DNA of 24,408 nt from an uncultured Clostridia bacterium (GCA_947581885.1 CANPWF010000005.1:1-24408), one strand, 5' to 3'; numbered from the stretch's first letter, positions 1 through 7,555 are shown. Notes: generated from the letters alone by a model not told the origin. Translations and numbers: made by a program.

Positions 1-593
1 TGCCCCGCGTCCTCGGAGTATTCCACCTCAACGTCGGAAAGAGCCGTTTTGCAGTTGGGGCACCAATTGATGATACGGCTCCCGCGGTAGATGAGCCCTT
101 CGTTATACAGGCGGAAAAACGCCTCGCGCACCGCGTTCGAAAGGTTATCGTCCATGGTGAAGGCAAGGCGGGACCAATCACAGGAAGAGCCCAGCTTTTT
201 GAGCTGTTCGACGATGCGTCCGCCGTACTTTTCCTTCCAAGCCCAAGCGCGGCGAAGGAACTCCTCTCTCCCCGCACTCTCTCTTGTAAGCCCCTCGCTC
301 TTCATCTGTTCGACGATCTTCGCCTCCGTCGCAATGGAGGCGTGATCGGTCCCGGGGAGCCAGAGCGCGGAATATCCCTGCATCCGCTTGAAACGCACGA
401 TGATATCCTGCATCGTCTCGTCCATCGCGTGCCCCATGTGGAGCTGACCCGTGATGTTGGGCGGCGGCATCATCACCGCAAAGGGCAACTTCGCGGGGTC
501 GGTTTCGGCGCGGAAACAATTTTTCGCTTCCCACTCCGCATAGATTTTGTCCTCAAACGAGGAGGGATCGTACGTCGTCTGCATCTCTTTCAT
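1..593 (-). CDS. valS: Valine--tRNA ligase (ValRS), N-terminal part, cut by window start
   Basis: This class I aminoacyl-tRNA synthetase charges tRNA-Val with valine in the cytoplasm. Only the first 197 codons are visible; the rest lies beyond base 1. Seen directly: the HIGH-type ATP-binding motif as HMGH (about residues 52-55) within PPPNITGQLHMGHA, then LWLPGTDHASIATE, then LGSSCDWSR and FTMD. This combination is typical of ValRS rather than IleRS or LeuRS. NWCPNCKTALSDVEVEY begins the editing/zinc region. The ATG at 593 is chosen because GGGA lies about 9 nt upstream; a second ATG at 584 is possible. The gene has its own consensus promoter and a leader of only about 27 nt, too short for a T-box. 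It is divergent from the ABC operon. The family call is very secure. Confidence 0.95.
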   Translation of the reverse strand, partial: MKEMQTTYDPSSFEDKIYAEWEAKNCFRAETDPAKLPFAVMMPPPNITGQLHMGHAMDETMQDIIVRFKRMQGYSALWLPGTDHASIATEAKIVEQMKSEGLTRESAGREEFLRRAWAWKEKYGGRIVEQLKKLGSSCDWSRLAFTMDDNLSNAVREAFFRLYNEGLIYRGSRIINWCPNCKTALSDVEVEYSEDAG

Positions 594-626
594 GATTTTT
601 TCCCAAACTTCGAGATTTTCGTAAAC

Positions 627-655
627 ATTATATCCCAATTGTCCCTCGTTGTCAA
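627..655 (-). promoter_or_regulatory. Consensus sigma-A promoter of valS
   Basis: On the minus strand TTGACA (650-655) is followed by a 17-nt spacer and TATAAT (627-632), a perfect housekeeping promoter. The -10 box ends 33 nt before the valS ATG, leaving a leader of roughly 27 nt with a weak GGGA ribosome site. Its -35 box overlaps that of the divergent ABC promoter. Confidence 0.85.
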
Positions 656-683
656 CAAAAGGACGCGGGGCATACACTATAAT
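649..683 (+). promoter_or_regulatory. Probable promoter of the ABC transporter operon
   Basis: TTGTCA (649-654) lies 18 nt from TACACT (673-678). A better -10 hexamer, TATAAT, sits at 678-683 but has no -35 box at proper spacing. Either would start a short leader of about 18-23 nt carrying GGAG (698-701). No riboswitch fits in this leader. Confidence 0.45.
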
Positions 684-707
684 ATCCCAAATTTTACGGA
701 GTGAAGT

Positions 708-1700
708 ATGAAAAAACCCTTAGCGATCGCAGGTGCGGCACTGCTCGCCCTGCTTCCCCTCTCCGCTTGCGGAGAAAAGGACGGGAAAACCGTTCTCAAT
801 ATCAATGAAGTCACCCACTCGGTGTTCTATGCCCCGATGTATCTCGCCGATTCGCTCGGCTATTTCGGGGAAGAGGGCATCGAGATCAAGCTCACAAACG
901 GCGGCGGCGCGGACAACGTGATGGCGGCGGTCCTCTCGGGCGACGCGGACATCGGTTTCTGCGGACCGGAAGCCGCGATCTACGTCCAACTCGGCGGCGC
1001 GGCCGATCTTCCCACCGTGTTCGGTCAACTGACCAAGCGGGACGGCTCCTTCCTTGTCGGAAGAGAAGAAGAGCCCGATTTCACATGGGAAAGCCTCAAA
1101 GGAAAGGAGATCCTTGCGGGCAGAAGAGGCGGCGTTCCTGCAATGACGTTCGAATACATCCTCCGCGAACACGGGTTCGAGGACAACGATATCCGCCTCA
1201 ACTTCGACGTGGAGTTCAACCTGATGACGGCGGCGTTCGAGGAGGGCACCGCGCAGTATTGCACGATGTTCGAGCCCACCGCTTCCGAATATCAGGCGGC
1301 GGGAAAGGGCTATATCGTCGCGGCGGTCGGAACGGCGGGCGGCGAAGTCCCCTACACTTCCTTCATCGCCAAGCGTTCGTGGCTGGATAAGAACGGGGAG
1401 ACGGCGAAAAAATTCCTCCGCGCCATCTTGAAAGCGATAAAATACGCGCAGGAGGAGGCACCCGAGAAGGTCGCCGAAGGTCTTGCAGAGCAATTCCCCT
1501 CCACCTCGAAAGAGTCGCTTACGACGAGCATCAAGAGCTACAGATCGATCGACGCTTGGGTGAAGGATATGCAGATGACGAAGGCAAGTTTCGATCGGCT
1601 GCAAGACATCATCGAACTGGCGGGCGAACTCCCCTCCCGTGCGGACTTCGGAAAACTCACCGACAACTCGTTTGCAAAAGAGGCGATGGCGACGCTGTAA
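708..1700 (+). CDS. ABC transporter substrate-binding lipoprotein, NMT1/SsuA-like
   Basis: This is the extracellular solute receptor of an ABC importer. It is 330 residues long with a lipoprotein signal peptide: KK, a hydrophobic stretch, then lipobox LSAC with the lipidated cysteine at residue 21. The body matches the NMT1/THI5-like (SsuA/ThiY/RibY) type II periplasmic-binding fold. Typical features are FYAPMYLADSLGYFGEEGIEI near the start, GGGADNVMAAVLSGDADIGF and GPEAAIYVQ, then a DxxSLKGKxI-like hinge. Relatives bind sulfonates, nitrate, thiamine precursors or riboflavin, and I cannot tell which applies. The ATG at 708 has GGAG six nt upstream. It heads an operon with an ATPase (23-nt gap) and a permease. 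The role is secure and the ligand is unknown. Confidence 0.88.
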   Translation: MKKPLAIAGAALLALLPLSACGEKDGKTVLNINEVTHSVFYAPMYLADSLGYFGEEGIEIKLTNGGGADNVMAAVLSGDADIGFCGPEAAIYVQLGGAADLPTVFGQLTKRDGSFLVGREEEPDFTWESLKGKEILAGRRGGVPAMTFEYILREHGFEDNDIRLNFDVEFNLMTAAFEEGTAQYCTMFEPTASEYQAAGKGYIVAAVGTAGGEVPYTSFIAKRSWLDKNGETAKKFLRAILKAIKYAQEEAPEKVAEGLAEQFPSTSKESLTTSIKSYRSIDAWVKDMQMTKASFDRLQDIIELAGELPSRADFGKLTDNSFAKEAMATL

Positions 1701-1723
1701 ATTCTCGCCAAGGAAGTACCGCC

Positions 1724-2455
1724 ATGGAAGAAATTCTTCGATTTACCGACGTTGGATACATCTATCATACCAAGCGGGGCGAGACGGTCGCCATCAAAGG
1801 GCTGTCCTTTTCGGTGGAAAAGGGTGAATTCGTGGCGATCATCGGGCCCTCGGGATGCGGCAAGACGACGCTTCTATCCCTCGCGGCGGGACTTCTCGCC
1901 CCCTCCGAAGGAGAAGTGACGCGGAGCGGACGCTGCGGGTACATGCTGCAAAAAGACGAACTCTTCCCGTGGCGGACGATCGAGAAGAACATCCTTCTGC
2001 CCCTCGAGATCAAGGGAAAACTTCAACAAGAACAGAAAGAGCACGCGTGCTCGCTCGCCGAGAAATACGGACTTTCGGACTATTTGCAGAGCTACCCTTC
2101 CGAACTTTCGGGAGGGATGCGGCAACGCGCCGCTCTCATCCGTACCCTCGCCGCCGATCCCGACGTGCTCCTGCTCGACGAGCCCTTCTCCGCCCTCGAC
2201 TATCAGACGCGGCTCAACGTGACCAAGGACGTTGCCCATATCATCCGCAGCGAACAAAAGACCGCACTCCTCATCACGCACGATATCTCGGAGGCGATCT
2301 CGCTCGCCGACCGCGTCCTCGTCCTCTCCTCCCGTCCCGCCCGCGTCACCCACGCCCACTCCCTGCAATTTGAGGAGCCCGACCCGCTCAAACGGCGGGA
2401 AAAAGGCGAATTCTCGGAGTGGTTCGAACTGCTTTGGAGGGAATTGAACGGATGA
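1724..2455 (+). CDS. ABC transporter ATP-binding protein, nitrate/sulfonate/taurine type
   Basis: This 243-residue cytoplasmic ATPase powers the importer formed with the flanking lipoprotein and permease genes. Walker A is GPSGCGKTT (residues 41-49), a Q-loop falls around YMLQKDELFPW, the signature is LSGGMRQRAAL, Walker B is VLLLDEPFSALD, and the H-loop is LLITHDISEA. The LFPW after the Q-loop and the ALDYQTR stretch are usual in SsuB/TauB-type ATPases. The start at 1724 is preferred over longer in-frame extensions. AAGGAAG lies 7 nt upstream, and the protein begins directly at the first beta strand (EEILRFTDVGYIY). Its stop overlaps the permease start as ATGA, so translation is probably coupled. 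Confidence 0.93.
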   Translation: MEEILRFTDVGYIYHTKRGETVAIKGLSFSVEKGEFVAIIGPSGCGKTTLLSLAAGLLAPSEGEVTRSGRCGYMLQKDELFPWRTIEKNILLPLEIKGKLQQEQKEHACSLAEKYGLSDYLQSYPSELSGGMRQRAALIRTLAADPDVLLLDEPFSALDYQTRLNVTKDVAHIIRSEQKTALLITHDISEAISLADRVLVLSSRPARVTHAHSLQFEEPDPLKRREKGEFSEWFELLWRELNG

Positions 2456-3273
2456 AACACAAACGATATGAAATTTCCTATTCGGAAGAACATCTTCGCT
2501 TTCTGAAAAAGCGAAGGCTGCACGTCGGGGTCGTGTGGTCGCTCCGCGTCGGCATCCTGCTCCTGCTTATCGGCTTTTGGGAACTCTCCACTGCAGTCGG
2601 TTGGGCGGATGCCTTCCTCGTCAGCTCCCCCTCCCGTATCGTAAAGACGATCGCGGGACTGTATCAAGACGGCACGCTCTTCTATCACATCGGCACGACG
2701 CTTTGGGAGACGGCGGCGGGATTTGCGATCTCCGTCGTTCTCGGCTATGGGATCGCCCTCCTTCTTTGGTGGAGCGAGACGGTGCGGAGCGTCCTCGAAC
2801 CCTACATCGTCGTCTTGAACGCCCTCCCCAAAATCGCGTTGGGCCCGCTCATCATCATTTGGTTCGGCACGGGTTCCAAGGCGATCCTCTTCATGACGGT
2901 GATCGTCGGGCTCATCGTCGCCATCATGCACATGCTCACCGCGTTCGTCTCGACGGACAAAAACAAGCTCTTGCTCCTTCGGTCGATGGGCGCGAACAAG
3001 TGGCAGATTTTAAGCAAACTCGTCGTGCCGTCCTCGCTCGCCTCGTTTATCTCCATGCTCAAAGTCAACGTGGGGATGGCATGGATCGGCTCCATTATGG
3101 GGGAATATATTGTGTCCCGTGCGGGGCTCGGATACCTTATCGTGTATGGCGGGCAGGTGTTCAAACTCGACCTTCTGATGGCGGCGACGGTGATCCTTTG
3201 CTTCTTTGCCGCGCTCATGTATTTTCTTGTGGCGATGCTTGAAAAACTGCTCGTGAAGAATACAGAGAATTGA
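2452..3273 (+). CDS. ABC transporter permease, SsuC/TauC-like (BPD_transp_1)
   Basis: This 273-residue inner-membrane subunit forms the translocation pore with the SsuB-like ATPase. About six hydrophobic helices are visible, at roughly residues 27-47, 84-106, 117-137, 143-165, 198-218 and 241-262. The cytoplasmic coupling (EAA-type) loop is LRSMGANKWQILSKLVVPSS. The segment ALPKIALGPLIIIWFGTGSK is highly typical of the SsuC/TauC/ThiX family. The ATG at 2452 overlaps the ATPase stop by 4 bp, and GGAGG lies 11 nt upstream. The last 264 bp are also covered by the antisense frame of the YkvI-like gene. The permease sequence is normal to its end, so I treat it as the intact partner. Confidence 0.9.
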   Translation: MKHKRYEISYSEEHLRFLKKRRLHVGVVWSLRVGILLLLIGFWELSTAVGWADAFLVSSPSRIVKTIAGLYQDGTLFYHIGTTLWETAAGFAISVVLGYGIALLLWWSETVRSVLEPYIVVLNALPKIALGPLIIIWFGTGSKAILFMTVIVGLIVAIMHMLTAFVSTDKNKLLLLRSMGANKWQILSKLVVPSSLASFISMLKVNVGMAWIGSIMGEYIVSRAGLGYLIVYGGQVFKLDLLMAATVILCFFAALMYFLVAMLEKLLVKNTEN

Positions 3274-4179
3274 GAGTCCGCACCCCAAAAATCCAAGGAT
3301 GGGGTACAAAAAACGCACGATCCCATAGAGTCCCAAACGGGAAAAAGCAAACGCCGCAAGGAGTGAAAGCCCCTCTGCGGCGTATCTCTTTTTGCCGCGG
3401 ATCTCCCCGCAGAGCGAAAAGATGGGATAGAGCGAAGAGACGAGGGAAGTGAGGATCGCCGCCGCGACAGTGACATCGAAAATGCGGGAATTCACAACGC
3501 TCAGAAAGGGCATCTCCGCCCCCTCCGCCTCCTTCCCTCCCGCCGCGACGCGGGCGAGGATGAGCCCCGCCGCAAAGAATACGAGAATGCCCGCAAGGGC
3601 ACAGGAAAGGAGCGGCTTTTTCATCTTCTCCCCCGCGTCAAAGAGAACGGGCGCGAGAAGGAAGGCGTTCATCCCCGCATAGACGATCCCGCCGAATATC
3701 CCTCGCGTGAAAAAAATCGGCACGGAAAAAGTTCGCCCCATTTTCGAAAACAGGAGAACGGAAATAAGAAGGGCGGGCACGAGCACGGCGTTGAAATTCG
3801 CGACCCCTTTCATCCCCCGATGAAGGCAAACCGTCGCAACGACAAGCCCCAAAATAGAAAGCAGCGGAGAACATGCGGGGACGAGAGCATCCAACCCCGC
3901 GAGCATTCCCGCGCTCGGGATGAAGGCGCAAAGAGAGACGAGGACACGCGCGACGCGTTTCCCTCTCCCGAACAGAACGGAAAACACCTTTTCCGCCCCG
4001 CCGTACTTCTTCCCAAGATGCAAAAAGAGCATGCACATCGCGGAAAAGATGGCGGAAGAAAGGGCGCAGGAGAGCCAAAATCCCCTCGTCGAAAAGAAAC
4101 GGACGAGCTCCGCACCCGTCACGAACCCCGCTCCGATCGCGCCGCCGACGATGAACATTGCTCCGCGAAAGACTCCCAT
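3010..4179 (-). CDS. YkvI-like multi-pass membrane protein with antisense-overlapping tail
   Basis: This is a hydrophobic protein with about ten predicted helices. It resembles uncharacterised YkvI-type membrane proteins, distantly related to APC-type transporters. The N-terminal IVGGAIGAGFVTGAELVRFF is a characteristic first helix with a glycine-rich break. The substrate is unknown. The last helix (FLYPILGFLGCGLSILCIL) ends about where the neighbouring permease gene ends. The frame then continues for about 87 very polar residues (rich in H, K, R, E, D) that read the permease gene antisense, with the first stop at 3010-3012. That tail looks like an accidental extension after loss of the native stop. 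An ATG at 4179 or a GTG at 4182 could start it, and neither has a well-spaced SD. The family call is moderate and the 3' end is doubtful. Confidence 0.7.
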   Translation of the reverse strand: MGVFRGAMFIVGGAIGAGFVTGAELVRFFSTRGFWLSCALSSAIFSAMCMLFLHLGKKYGGAEKVFSVLFGRGKRVARVLVSLCAFIPSAGMLAGLDALVPACSPLLSILGLVVATVCLHRGMKGVANFNAVLVPALLISVLLFSKMGRTFSVPIFFTRGIFGGIVYAGMNAFLLAPVLFDAGEKMKKPLLSCALAGILVFFAAGLILARVAAGGKEAEGAEMPFLSVVNSRIFDVTVAAAILTSLVSSLYPIFSLCGEIRGKKRYAAEGLSLLAAFAFSRLGLYGIVRFLYPILGFLGCGLSILCILHEQFFKHRHKKIHERGKEAKDHRRRHQKVEFEHLPAIHDKVSEPRTGHNIFPHNGADPCHPHVDFEHGDKRGERGRHDEFA

Positions 4180-4229
4180 CACCCTTTTTTATGTCATATT
4201 TCGCCCCGTTATACAAAAAATTTGTAAAA

Positions 4230-4250
4230 TTATGTCAGACATAGTACTCT
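4230..4250 (+). repeat. Dispersed palindromic repeat, copy 1 (intergenic)
   Basis: This copy matches TATGTCWGACATAGTACT. The left part, TATGTC-A-GACATA, is a 13-nt palindrome, and the adjoining AGTACT is a 6-nt palindrome. It lies between the divergent ykvI-like and PadR-like genes, 5 nt upstream of the -35 box of the PadR-like gene. It could serve as an operator there. Three other copies occur in the window, two of them inside genes. Confidence 0.75.
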
Positions 4251-4255
4251 ATCTA

Positions 4256-4284
4256 TTGACAAGAAATCCAAAGTATGCTACAAT
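4256..4284 (+). promoter_or_regulatory. Sigma-A promoter of the PadR-like membrane protein gene
   Basis: TTGACA (4256-4261), a 17-nt spacer and TACAAT (4279-4284), the latter preceded by TGC (extended -10). The -10 box ends 31 nt before the ATG, giving a leader of about 25 nt with AAGGAGG (4302-4308). Repeat copy 1 abuts the -35 box upstream, where a bound repressor or activator could act. Confidence 0.85.
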
Positions 4285-4315
4285 ATATGCAATTCGTCAC
4301 GAAGGAGGAATTTCG

Positions 4316-6073
4316 ATGGACGACGAAAGAGAGTTCCCCTACGGCAGTGAAGAGGCGAAGGAAGAAGTTCCCGCCGAATCGGAAAACACAGCCGAGGAGA
4401 ACACGGAAGAGCCTACCAACGAAGAGACCGAACAGCCCGCCGAAGATCAGGGCAAGGGCGTAAGTTCAGACCTCATCCGCGGGCATATCAATACCATCAT
4501 TCTCCGCGCCCTCTACGACGGGGACAAGTACGGCTATGAGATCATCGCCGAGATCGAGCGCAAGAGCCACGGGCAGTACGAACTCAAACAGCCCTCCCTG
4601 TATAGCGCACTCAAACGCCTCGAAAAGGATGGGTACATCACCTCGTATTGGGGAGGATCGGTCGGCGGCGGAAGAAGGAAATACTTCTCCCTCACCGACG
4701 CGGGCAAGGAGATCGCCGAGCAGAACCAATCGGAGTGGGAATATTCCCGCACCATTATCGACAGCCTGATCTCGGACAAGGACTTCGATTTCAGCAACCC
4801 CGCCCCCACCGCCGTCAACATGCGGGTCCTAAAAAGTACCACTTCCCGCGTCCCTGCGGGCGAAGGCGAGGACGAGGGCGATTTTGAGTTCGAACCCATC
4901 TACGACGATTCCGCCGATCGGGAAAAGCTCGTCGCCGAATACGAGGAAAAGCTCAAACAGCTCGACGAGGAAAAGACGGCGGAGTACGAAGAGAAACTTC
5001 GCAAACTCGAAGAGGAAAAGACGGAAGAGTACAACCTCAAAGCCCAACAGCTTGAGGAAGTGCATTCCGCCGAGCGGGAAGAGCTCGACGCACGCGCAGA
5101 GGCGATCGAAGAGGAAAAACGGCTGATCGAGGAAGAGCGCGAACGGAACGAGCAGATCCTCCGCGAACGGGAAGCCCGCGAGCAGGAACTTCTCCGCTCC
5201 GAGAGCATGCTTCGCGAGGAGAACGCCAAGACGGAGGCCCTTCTCGAAGAGGAGCGCAGGCGTTACGCCGAATCGCTCGCCGAGCAGGAGATCCGCATCC
5301 GCGATGAGATGGAAGCCGATTTCCGCCGCCGCGAGAAGGAGATCCTTCATCAGAACTATCTCAACCTCGTCAACACGCCCCCTACTCCTTCGCCCGACGC
5401 TCCCTACTACGTCGCGCCCGAAGAGCCCGCCCCGCCCGCAGAACCCGAACCCGCGCCCGTCCGCGAAGAGACGGGATACCGCGCCGTCCTCGGGAAGGTG
5501 TATTCCAACGCCATTCCCCGCAGCGGGGAGAACGGAAATGAGCCCGAACGCGCACAGGACCTGAGCGGGATCGACTTCACCGACCTTGAAGCCCGCGCCG
5601 CGCACGACGGGATCCGCGTCGTCACCTCGGGCAGCGGCAATGTGGGACGCAACCCCGACGAAAACATCGTTCATAAGGGGAAGGCACTCTTTTTGAGCTC
5701 GCTCGTCGTGTTCTTCTACTGCATCGTCATCGGAGCGATCGCGATGGGCATTCGGAAGTCCCACGGCATCTCCCTCTTCCTGCCTTGGTTTATTTGGGGA
5801 ATGGGCACGGCACTTCTTCTCGTTACGGGGCTTGCATTCGCCAACCGCTTCGGCGAACGGTCTTTGAAACGGAAGAGCCCCGCGATCCTCAATGCGATCG
5901 TCGTATACGCTCTCCTCGTGATCGTCACGCTGATCGTCGCCCTCGCCTGCAACATCGACTTTGCGAGCGGACCCGACCTTGAAAACTTCGTCGTTTTCCC
6001 CGTCGTGTTCCTTGCGGGTGTGCTCCTCTTCGGCGTTACCTACTTCGTGCAAGTCAACGATTTCCGCAAATAA
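4316..6073 (+). CDS. PadR-type winged-helix protein with long coiled coil and four-helix membrane anchor
   Basis: This is an unusual 585-residue multidomain protein. Residues 1-50 are acidic and low-complexity. Residues 52-150 form a PadR-like winged helix: LIRGHINTIILRAL, DKYGYEIIAEIE, QPSLYSALKRLEKDGYI, and a wing GGGRRKYFSLTDAGKE. Residues 200-345 are an E/K/R-rich coiled coil that starts with three 15-residue repeats. Residues 353-382 are a proline-rich linker. Four hydrophobic helices follow at about 457-477, 485-507, 523-545 and 558-579. Classical PadR repressors are soluble and roughly 110-180 residues long. The domains suggest a DNA-binding head held on a coiled-coil stalk from the membrane, with both ends cytoplasmic (inference). 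Target and signal are unknown. The start is fixed by AAGGAGG with a 7-nt spacer. It is monocistronic, with its own promoter and terminator. Confidence 0.88.
   Translation: MDDEREFPYGSEEAKEEVPAESENTAEENTEEPTNEETEQPAEDQGKGVSSDLIRGHINTIILRALYDGDKYGYEIIAEIERKSHGQYELKQPSLYSALKRLEKDGYITSYWGGSVGGGRRKYFSLTDAGKEIAEQNQSEWEYSRTIIDSLISDKDFDFSNPAPTAVNMRVLKSTTSRVPAGEGEDEGDFEFEPIYDDSADREKLVAEYEEKLKQLDEEKTAEYEEKLRKLEEEKTEEYNLKAQQLEEVHSAEREELDARAEAIEEEKRLIEEERERNEQILREREAREQELLRSESMLREENAKTEALLEEERRRYAESLAEQEIRIRDEMEADFRRREKEILHQNYLNLVNTPPTPSPDAPYYVAPEEPAPPAEPEPAPVREETGYRAVLGKVYSNAIPRSGENGNEPERAQDLSGIDFTDLEARAAHDGIRVVTSGSGNVGRNPDENIVHKGKALFLSSLVVFFYCIVIGAIAMGIRKSHGISLFLPWFIWGMGTALLLVTGLAFANRFGERSLKRKSPAILNAIVVYALLVIVTLIVALACNIDFASGPDLENFVVFPVVFLAGVLLFGVTYFVQVNDFRK
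4934..5068 (+). repeat. Three tandem 45-bp units encoding coiled-coil repeats
   Basis: Within the PadR-like gene, residues 207-221, 222-236 and 237-251 are three consecutive 15-residue units. The first two are nearly identical (AEYEEKLKQLDEEKT and AEYEEKLRKLEEEKT). The third is diverged (EEYNLKAQQLEEVHS). They look like internal duplications that lengthen the stalk. DNA identity is highest between units 1 and 2. Confidence 0.8.
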
Positions 6074-6078
6074 AAATC

Positions 6079-6107
6079 ACTCCCCGCTGCTTTGCGGGGA
6101 GTTTTTC
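6079..6107. terminator. Bidirectional intrinsic terminator between the PadR-like gene and rho
   Basis: A 9-bp perfect stem pairs ACTCCCCGC (6079-6087) with GCGGGGAGT (6094-6102) across a 6-nt loop. It is followed by a T run on the plus strand. On the minus strand the same stem is followed by GATTTTTA. It therefore serves both convergent genes. Confidence 0.9.
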
Positions 6108-6124
6108 TGTCCTTTTCGGAAAGT

Positions 6125-7555
6125 TTACATCGCTTTATAAATCTTCAACCATTCGGGAAGCCGCGCCACGAATTCCGAATTGTTCGGCGTGCGCTTGAGC
6201 ATCTCGATGAGCCCCTGCGCATTCTCGACGATCCCCCTCTCCCGCAGTTTGTACACGGCGTTGAGTTCGGCTTCGCTCAACAGTAGTTCTTCCTTGCGGG
6301 TGCCCGAACGGCGGATATCGATGGCGGGGAACACTCTCCTCTCCGCGAGGTCTCTCGAAAGGAAGATATCCGCGTTGCCCGTCCCCTTGAATTCCTCGTA
6401 GATAACGTCATCCATGCGGCTGCCCGTATCGACGAGCGCGGTCGCGAGAATGGTCACGCTGCCCGCCTCGACGGTGTTCCGCGCCGCCCCGAAGAAGCGT
6501 TTGGGTTCGGCAAGGGCCGCGGCATCCAACCCGCCCGTGAGCGTCTTGCCCGTGCTCTCGGCGATGTAGTTGTACGCCCTCGTGAGTTTAGTGAGGGAAT
6601 CGAGGAGAATGACAACGTCTCTGCCCTGTTCGGCGAGGCGTTTTGCATAGGCGACGGTGAGCTCCGCGGCGCGGACGTGGCGATCCGCCCCTTCGTCGAA
6701 GGTGGAATAGACGACCTGCGCCCCCTCCACGCTCATCTTGAAATCGGTAACTTCCTCGGGGCGTTCGTCGATCAGAAGGACGATGAGGTTGATACCGTTG
6801 TCCCCCGAGACGATGGATTGGGCGATCTTCTTCAAGAGCGTCGTCTTGCCCGCCTTGGGGGGCGCGATGATGAGCCCGCGCTGCCCCTTCCCGATGGGGA
6901 TGAAGAGGTCGAGCACGCGCATCGAGAGGTCCCCGCCATGGGAGAGCACGATCTTCTCGCTCGGATATTTCGCGGTGAGCGAATCGAAGAGCGGGCGGCT
7001 CTCGTACTTGCCGACGGGCAACCCGTTCACGCTTATGATCTCATTCATCGCGGGGGAATCGTTCTTCATGCGCGGTTTTGCCGTGCAGGAGACGAGGTCG
7101 CCCTCGCGGAGCCGCAACCCATGGATGGCGGGCGCGGAGATGAAAACGTCCTCCCCGTTGGTGGAAGGCTGGCAATTTTTGGTACGGAGGAACCCGTACC
7201 CCGCCGACGTGATCTCCAAAATACCGCAGTAAATGGGATCGTCGTAGGAGACGGCGTGATCGTTGGAGTGAACAGTAAGCATCTCCTTATATCCGTTCGC
7301 CATCTTGATCTTGTCGACGTTCTCCTGTATCTCGGGGTCAACGTAGTTGTGCTTGACGGGTGCCCCCCTGTGGGAAGGCGGCGCGGGTTCGATCTTCCCC
7401 AAAAGTACGCCGACGATCCCCTGAATGATGAGATCCTTGGTCGCCGTCATGTTCGTGGGAACGCCCTTCAAGCGGGCATACGAACGAAGGGCAACGAGAC
7501 TGAGGGAATCGAGGTAGGTAGTCAACGCCTCCTCCAAAAACAAATTGTTTGCCAT
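6125..7555 (-). CDS. rho: Transcription termination factor Rho
   Basis: This is the hexameric RNA-dependent ATPase and translocase that ends untranslated transcripts. At 476 residues it has normal bacterial size without the long N-terminal insertion found in some lineages. A Rho_N-type helical region lies near residues 10-50. A cold-shock-like RNA-binding domain covers about 105-180 (GILEITSAGYGFLR, GEDVFIS, LREGDLV). The ATPase core has Walker A PPKAGKTTL (about 232-240), the catalytic glutamate in LIDERPEEVTD (about 261-271), Walker B VVILLDSLTKLTRAYN (314-329) and an arginine-rich C-terminal signature with EEFKGTGN and RRSGTRKEELL. The ATG overlaps the stop of the upstream hydrolase by 1 nt (TAATG), indicating translational coupling. 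It is the last gene of a three-gene operon. Confidence 0.97.
   Translation of the reverse strand: MANNLFLEEALTTYLDSLSLVALRSYARLKGVPTNMTATKDLIIQGIVGVLLGKIEPAPPSHRGAPVKHNYVDPEIQENVDKIKMANGYKEMLTVHSNDHAVSYDDPIYCGILEITSAGYGFLRTKNCQPSTNGEDVFISAPAIHGLRLREGDLVSCTAKPRMKNDSPAMNEIISVNGLPVGKYESRPLFDSLTAKYPSEKIVLSHGGDLSMRVLDLFIPIGKGQRGLIIAPPKAGKTTLLKKIAQSIVSGDNGINLIVLLIDERPEEVTDFKMSVEGAQVVYSTFDEGADRHVRAAELTVAYAKRLAEQGRDVVILLDSLTKLTRAYNYIAESTGKTLTGGLDAAALAEPKRFFGAARNTVEAGSVTILATALVDTGSRMDDVIYEEFKGTGNADIFLSRDLAERRVFPAIDIRRSGTRKEELLLSEAELNAVYKLRERGIVENAQGLIEMLKRTPNNSEFVARLPEWLKIYKAM

Noticed and set aside
684..707. Possible TPP or other riboswitch ahead of the NMT1-like ABC operon
   Set aside because: The leader is only about 20-30 nt, too short for any known riboswitch aptamer.
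720..1604. A 294-codon minus-strand frame opposite the substrate-binding protein
   Set aside because: Its composition is a codon-bias shadow of the real gene, with no motif or translation signal.
3282..3305. Hairpin ACCCC...GGGGT after the permease stop, considered as a terminator
   Set aside because: The stem is interrupted and no T run follows on either strand. The site is also inside the YkvI-like frame.
4934..5068. Tandem 45-bp units considered as a CRISPR or satellite array
   Set aside because: The units are directly adjacent without spacers and keep a coding coiled-coil pattern, so they are protein repeats.
4829..6052. A 407-codon minus-strand frame opposite the PadR-like gene
   Set aside because: It arises from the low-complexity E/K-rich codons of the opposite strand and has no independent start signal or family match.
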